Below are positions 60,906 through 64,000 of a stretch of DNA of 64,000 bases, one piece after another; within the stretch, counting starts at the first letter, position 1, and each line of letters starts with the position of its first letter. Location: assembly GCF_014635825.1 (NCBI RefSeq), contig NZ_BMDO01000003.1:248001-312000 (forward strand), written 5' to 3'. The translations under genes were made by a program, and so were the position numbers. The notes beneath the pieces were generated by a model, which was not told where the DNA came from, ran no database searches, and saw only the letters and a list, made by a program, of their open reading frames with translations. This DNA comes from Mucilaginibacter galii. Lineage in GTDB: Bacteria > Bacteroidota > Bacteroidia > Sphingobacteriales > Sphingobacteriaceae.

Positions 60906-63900
60906 CTATTGCCTCATGAGCGTCGAAAACTTTTGTTGATACTCTGCTAAATGCTGCTTAACCCTATTATTAACCGCTAATTGCTGGTTCTGGCTACCAA
61001 GCTTGCTCATTTCATCAAGCAGTGATAAGCTTAACTGAACATCGCGGATGTTTACCGTGTCGGCATCGGTTTGCAGGCGATGGTAATTGAAGTCTAACTG
61101 CTCTTTAACGTAGGTATCAATGCTGGTCATCATCTTATTAGCCAGTTTAAAATCCTGCAAGTGCAGGGCGGTATCGGCAAGGTAAAACTTACGAACGGCT
61201 ACGTCTACATAAGGGTAAATGTCGGGCATTACCTGGTCGTAACGGTGCAGGGCCTTTAGCGCCATATCGGGGTGCCCCTCGGCTGCCAAATTCTGACTTA
61301 GGTTCATAAAGGTAGTGGCAATAAAAGGGTAGAACAGCGCGGTAGACTGCTGGTCGAGGTAAGTGGCCTTCTTCATGTTGCCCCATTTAAATTTATCCAT
61401 CATGTTATGGTACATTACCATGGTATTGGTCTTTTCGGCTTGAGGGGCAGCAGCGGTATCAGATTTCAGCGGCAAAAGTCGGTAAGCAAAGCCTTCGTTG
61501 TACAGGTAAGAACTTAAGCCTATCGAACTTTCATTAGGCACGGAGTTGGTGAAATAAACCGGGCGTTTCCAGTTATTATGTACCAGTATATCTATCATGG
61601 CTAAATTTTCTTTGGTTACAAAGCCCGATGGATATTTCCATTCCATGGTTTTGGCTATTTGGTTACTGCGGCTGGCAGGGAGGGTGCCCGTTTTAATGAC
61701 CTGCGCAGGATCAACCGTTAATTTAAAATTCTTGGTAGGCAAATAATTAGCGGTTGCGCCGCTTTCATATTCCAGCTTGGTGCCGCGGTCGTCGGAGGTC
61801 ATAAACTCGAAGATCTCTTTCAGTTCTACCGAGTCGGGGATCTTTGCATCCTGGAACGTTAAATAATCGCGTACACCATCCTTATACTGGTCATCGTCCA
61901 TGGTAATGGGCAACGGTGCCGATTGGTTCATGGGCTTTTTCATGTGGCGTATATACCAGTCAGTACCAAAAAGGCTCAGATTCACCAAGCGTACATCGGG
62001 GCGTATGTTTTCCACCTCCTGGGCGTACCATAGTGAGTAAGTATCATTATCGCCATAGGTGAATAAGATGGCGTTAGGTGCACAGGAATTAAGGTAATTG
62101 CTCGCCATGTCATGCGGTGTCATTTTGGTCGACCGGTTGTGCGCTCCCCATTCCTGCACGGCCATTAACACGGGGGCTGCCACGAGGCAAAGCGAAGTGG
62201 CGGCAAGCGCAGCATACCGCCCGTTAACCCGCTGCTGCATAAACTTAGCCAGGCCAATTACGCCCAAACCAATCCAAATGGCAAAGGTGTAAAACGATGC
62301 CACGTAGCTGTAATCGCGCTCGCGGGGTTGTACGCTTGGCTGGTTTACGTAAAGTACAATGGCTATACCGGTAAAGAAGTAGAGCAATGCTATCACCATA
62401 GCATCTTTTTTACTGCGTTTAAAGTGGTAAAACATGCCAAACAAGCCAATCATGAGCGGCATCGCGTAAAGCGGGGTATAGGTATTACTTTCAGTAATGA
62501 ATTTAGGCAGGTGTTTGCCACCATCGAACCAGCCCGATGTCCAATTGCCGTTGAGCTCAACGGTGCTGGTTTGGCCATCCTGGTCGTTGTAGCGGCCTAC
62601 GAAGTTCCACAAAAAATAGCGTGCATACATCTGGTAAATTTGCCAGCTGAACATGAATTTCAGGTTGTCGCCAAAGTTTGGCGATTGACCTTCGCCCAGT
62701 TGGAGCCATTGCTTGTAAAACTGCGGGTCTTGCCCATCGCTGCTAAAGATACGCGGCAGTATAGTGTTACGGTCATATACCAGACTTTGCTTTTTGCCTA
62801 CCACCTCATATTGTGTTTTGCCTTTACGATAAATCGTAGCGCCTTCTTTTTGCTCTATAGCGTGCGAATCGAAATAAGGCCCGTAAACCAGGGGCGGGGC
62901 AATGTACTGCTCACGGTTAAGGTAGCTTTGCAGTTTAAAAGCGTTATCGGGGTGGCTGTTATTTAAGTTTGTGCCTGCATGCGCCCTGATTGGGATCATG
63001 GCAAAGGAGCCGTAACCCAAGTACATAAAACTTAAGCCAATTAAGATCAGGTTTAGCGGAGGTTTATTTTTACGCACGCTATAGACAATGCCGCCAATAA
63101 GCGCGCTCACCAGTAAAAGCAAGAAAGCGAACGAGCCGCTGCCAAAACCAAATTTTAAAGTATTCACAAAAAACAAGTCGAAGTAGGCCGCTATTTTAAC
63201 GGTATACTGAATAATGCCAAACTGCACAAATGCCAGTAAGGCGACGCCCGTAAAAACGGCAACCACAGTACCTTTGGTACTAATACGGTTACTGCGGCGG
63301 AAGTAATAAACCAGCGTTAGTGCAGGAATAGTTAACAGGTTTAACAAGTGTATACCTATGGATAGTCCCATTACATAGGCGATCAAAATGAGGTAGCGGT
63401 CGGCACCTGGCTCATCGGCACGGGCTTCCCATTTCAAAATGGCCCAAAATACGACCGATACACATAAAGCGGCCTGCGCAAATACAATAGTTTCTACGGC
63501 CGAAAACCAAAAGGTATCGGTATAGGCAAAAGCCAGGGCACCTACCAGCCCGGCACCCATAATAAGGGTTTGGGTGGATGAATCGACCGCCTCGCCACGT
63601 TTCACCAGCATTTTCTTAGCCAGTGCTGTAATAGTCCAAAATAAGAACATCACCGTAGCTGCGCTGGCCAGTGCCGATGCCATGTTGGTAAAGTAGGCCA
63701 CCTTGGTGTTATCGCCCAGGGATAGGAGGGAAAAAGCCTTACCTATCATGGCAAACAGCGGGTAGCCCGGCTGATGCGAAATTTGCAAGCGGAACGCGCA
63801 GGAAATAAATTCGCCGCAGTCCCAAAAGCTTACCGAGGGTTCGAGTGTGAGGATGTAGGTAGTTGCGGCAATGGCAAAGCAAAGCCAGCCCAGGAGGTTG

Positions 63901-63920
63901 TTAAGCTTGTTGTAAAGCAT
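60906..63920 (-). CDS. DUF2723 family multi-spanning membrane protein
   Basis: The 1004-residue protein starts with the DUF2723 signature LEPSVSFWDCGEFISCAFRLQISHQPGYPLF, has about twelve membrane segments within residues 1-600 (including a glycosyltransferase-39-like topology) and a large soluble C-terminal half with a helical end (KALHRYDQVMP, KLANKMMTSIDTY) reminiscent of TPR. Members are common in Bacteroidota and are suspected glycosyltransferases of the PMT/GT-C type; the acceptor is not known. The acidic residues of DCGE are the likely catalytic or donor-binding site. It stands alone, with a terminator downstream. Confidence 0.93.
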   Translation of the reverse strand: MLYNKLNNLLGWLCFAIAATTYILTLEPSVSFWDCGEFISCAFRLQISHQPGYPLFAMIGKAFSLLSLGDNTKVAYFTNMASALASAATVMFLFWTITALAKKMLVKRGEAVDSSTQTLIMGAGLVGALAFAYTDTFWFSAVETIVFAQAALCVSVVFWAILKWEARADEPGADRYLILIAYVMGLSIGIHLLNLLTIPALTLVYYFRRSNRISTKGTVVAVFTGVALLAFVQFGIIQYTVKIAAYFDLFFVNTLKFGFGSGSFAFLLLLVSALIGGIVYSVRKNKPPLNLILIGLSFMYLGYGSFAMIPIRAHAGTNLNNSHPDNAFKLQSYLNREQYIAPPLVYGPYFDSHAIEQKEGATIYRKGKTQYEVVGKKQSLVYDRNTILPRIFSSDGQDPQFYKQWLQLGEGQSPNFGDNLKFMFSWQIYQMYARYFLWNFVGRYNDQDGQTSTVELNGNWTSGWFDGGKHLPKFITESNTYTPLYAMPLMIGLFGMFYHFKRSKKDAMVIALLYFFTGIAIVLYVNQPSVQPRERDYSYVASFYTFAIWIGLGVIGLAKFMQQRVNGRYAALAATSLCLVAAPVLMAVQEWGAHNRSTKMTPHDMASNYLNSCAPNAILFTYGDNDTYSLWYAQEVENIRPDVRLVNLSLFGTDWYIRHMKKPMNQSAPLPITMDDDQYKDGVRDYLTFQDAKIPDSVELKEIFEFMTSDDRGTKLEYESGATANYLPTKNFKLTVDPAQVIKTGTLPASRSNQIAKTMEWKYPSGFVTKENLAMIDILVHNNWKRPVYFTNSVPNESSIGLSSYLYNEGFAYRLLPLKSDTAAAPQAEKTNTMVMYHNMMDKFKWGNMKKATYLDQQSTALFYPFIATTFMNLSQNLAAEGHPDMALKALHRYDQVMPDIYPYVDVAVRKFYLADTALHLQDFKLANKMMTSIDTYVKEQLDFNYHRLQTDADTVNIRDVQLSLSLLDEMSKLGSQNQQLAVNNRVKQHLAEYQQKFSTLMRQ

Positions 63921-64000
63921 GAGAGTTAAGGAGTAAAAGTGTAACCATAGTGCTAATTACGAGCAAGTTCACACTTATGGGTCAAAAGCCCATGAACCTT

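Noticed and set aside
62328..62966. Long open frame on the plus strand opposite the DUF2723 gene (212 codons)
   Set aside because: It is antisense to a conserved membrane protein with matching codon bias, and its product has no family features.

Overview
The window is a chromosomal stretch of a Bacteroidota bacterium, most likely family Sphingobacteriaceae and close to Mucilaginibacter or Pedobacter. This rests on several things seen together: the -7 promoter motif TAnnTTTG upstream of many genes, very few Shine-Dalgarno sites, family-typical products (DUF2851, DUF2723, DUF2490, PL10 pectate lyase, GIN-head adhesins, the BshB1 bacillithiol enzyme), the ftsK-lolA pair, and the orders tig-clpP-clpX and rel-fur-purA. 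No rRNA, tRNA, phage module, intact IS or CRISPR array was seen. The genus is inferred.

Layout. 1-5.1 kb: a partial YitT membrane protein, a lone receiver protein, a DEAD-box helicase, then a convergent intergenic region filled by a tandem array of palindromic repeats with a small GIY-YIG nuclease gene inside it, then a pectate lyase. 5.1-13.5 kb: secreted M28 peptidase, a large DUF5117-type zinc metalloprotease, DUF2851/PspC pair, two more stand-alone receivers with a small gene between them, DUF1345 protein. 13.5-19.9 kb (minus strand): YwbE, ArgH, an oxidoreductase/AraC/aldo-keto reductase/MFS group with shared operator-like boxes, and a sensor protein lacking an ATPase domain. 20-32 kb: DUF2490, a dehydrogenase, an sdpR-sdpI operon with a clear operator palindrome, exported hydrolases (alpha/beta hydrolase, S9 peptidase), two overlapping membrane-protein genes, a phosphodiesterase, an SDR. 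32-43 kb: two ankyrin proteins, FtsK, LolA, a heptamer microsatellite directly before an EcsC gene, RecQ and PabB. 43-55 kb (minus strand housekeeping): AMP nucleosidase, ClpX, ClpP, trigger factor, two GIN-head proteins, PurA, Fur, RelA/SpoT. 55-64 kb: DUF4294, glutathione peroxidase overlapping bshB1, gamma-glutamyltransferase, a large DUF2723 membrane protein.

Functional themes. Protein quality control (tig, clpP, clpX), the stringent response and metal regulation (rel, fur, purA), thiol redox (gpx with bshB1), cell division and envelope (ftsK, lolA), and many exported hydrolases suited to a polymer-degrading, nutrient-scavenging lifestyle.

The most unusual aspect is the repeat landscape. 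At least four families of imperfect palindromes sit between genes. Two of them (A and B) share a design: a short stem, GA, loop, GA, and the returning stem, bounded by TGTCA/TGACA. Stem changes between the two arms of family A are compensatory. Family A is tandemly amplified around a GIY-YIG nuclease gene, which suggests a nuclease-linked REP-like element analogous to RAYT/REP systems. That link is inference and is set out in the findings.
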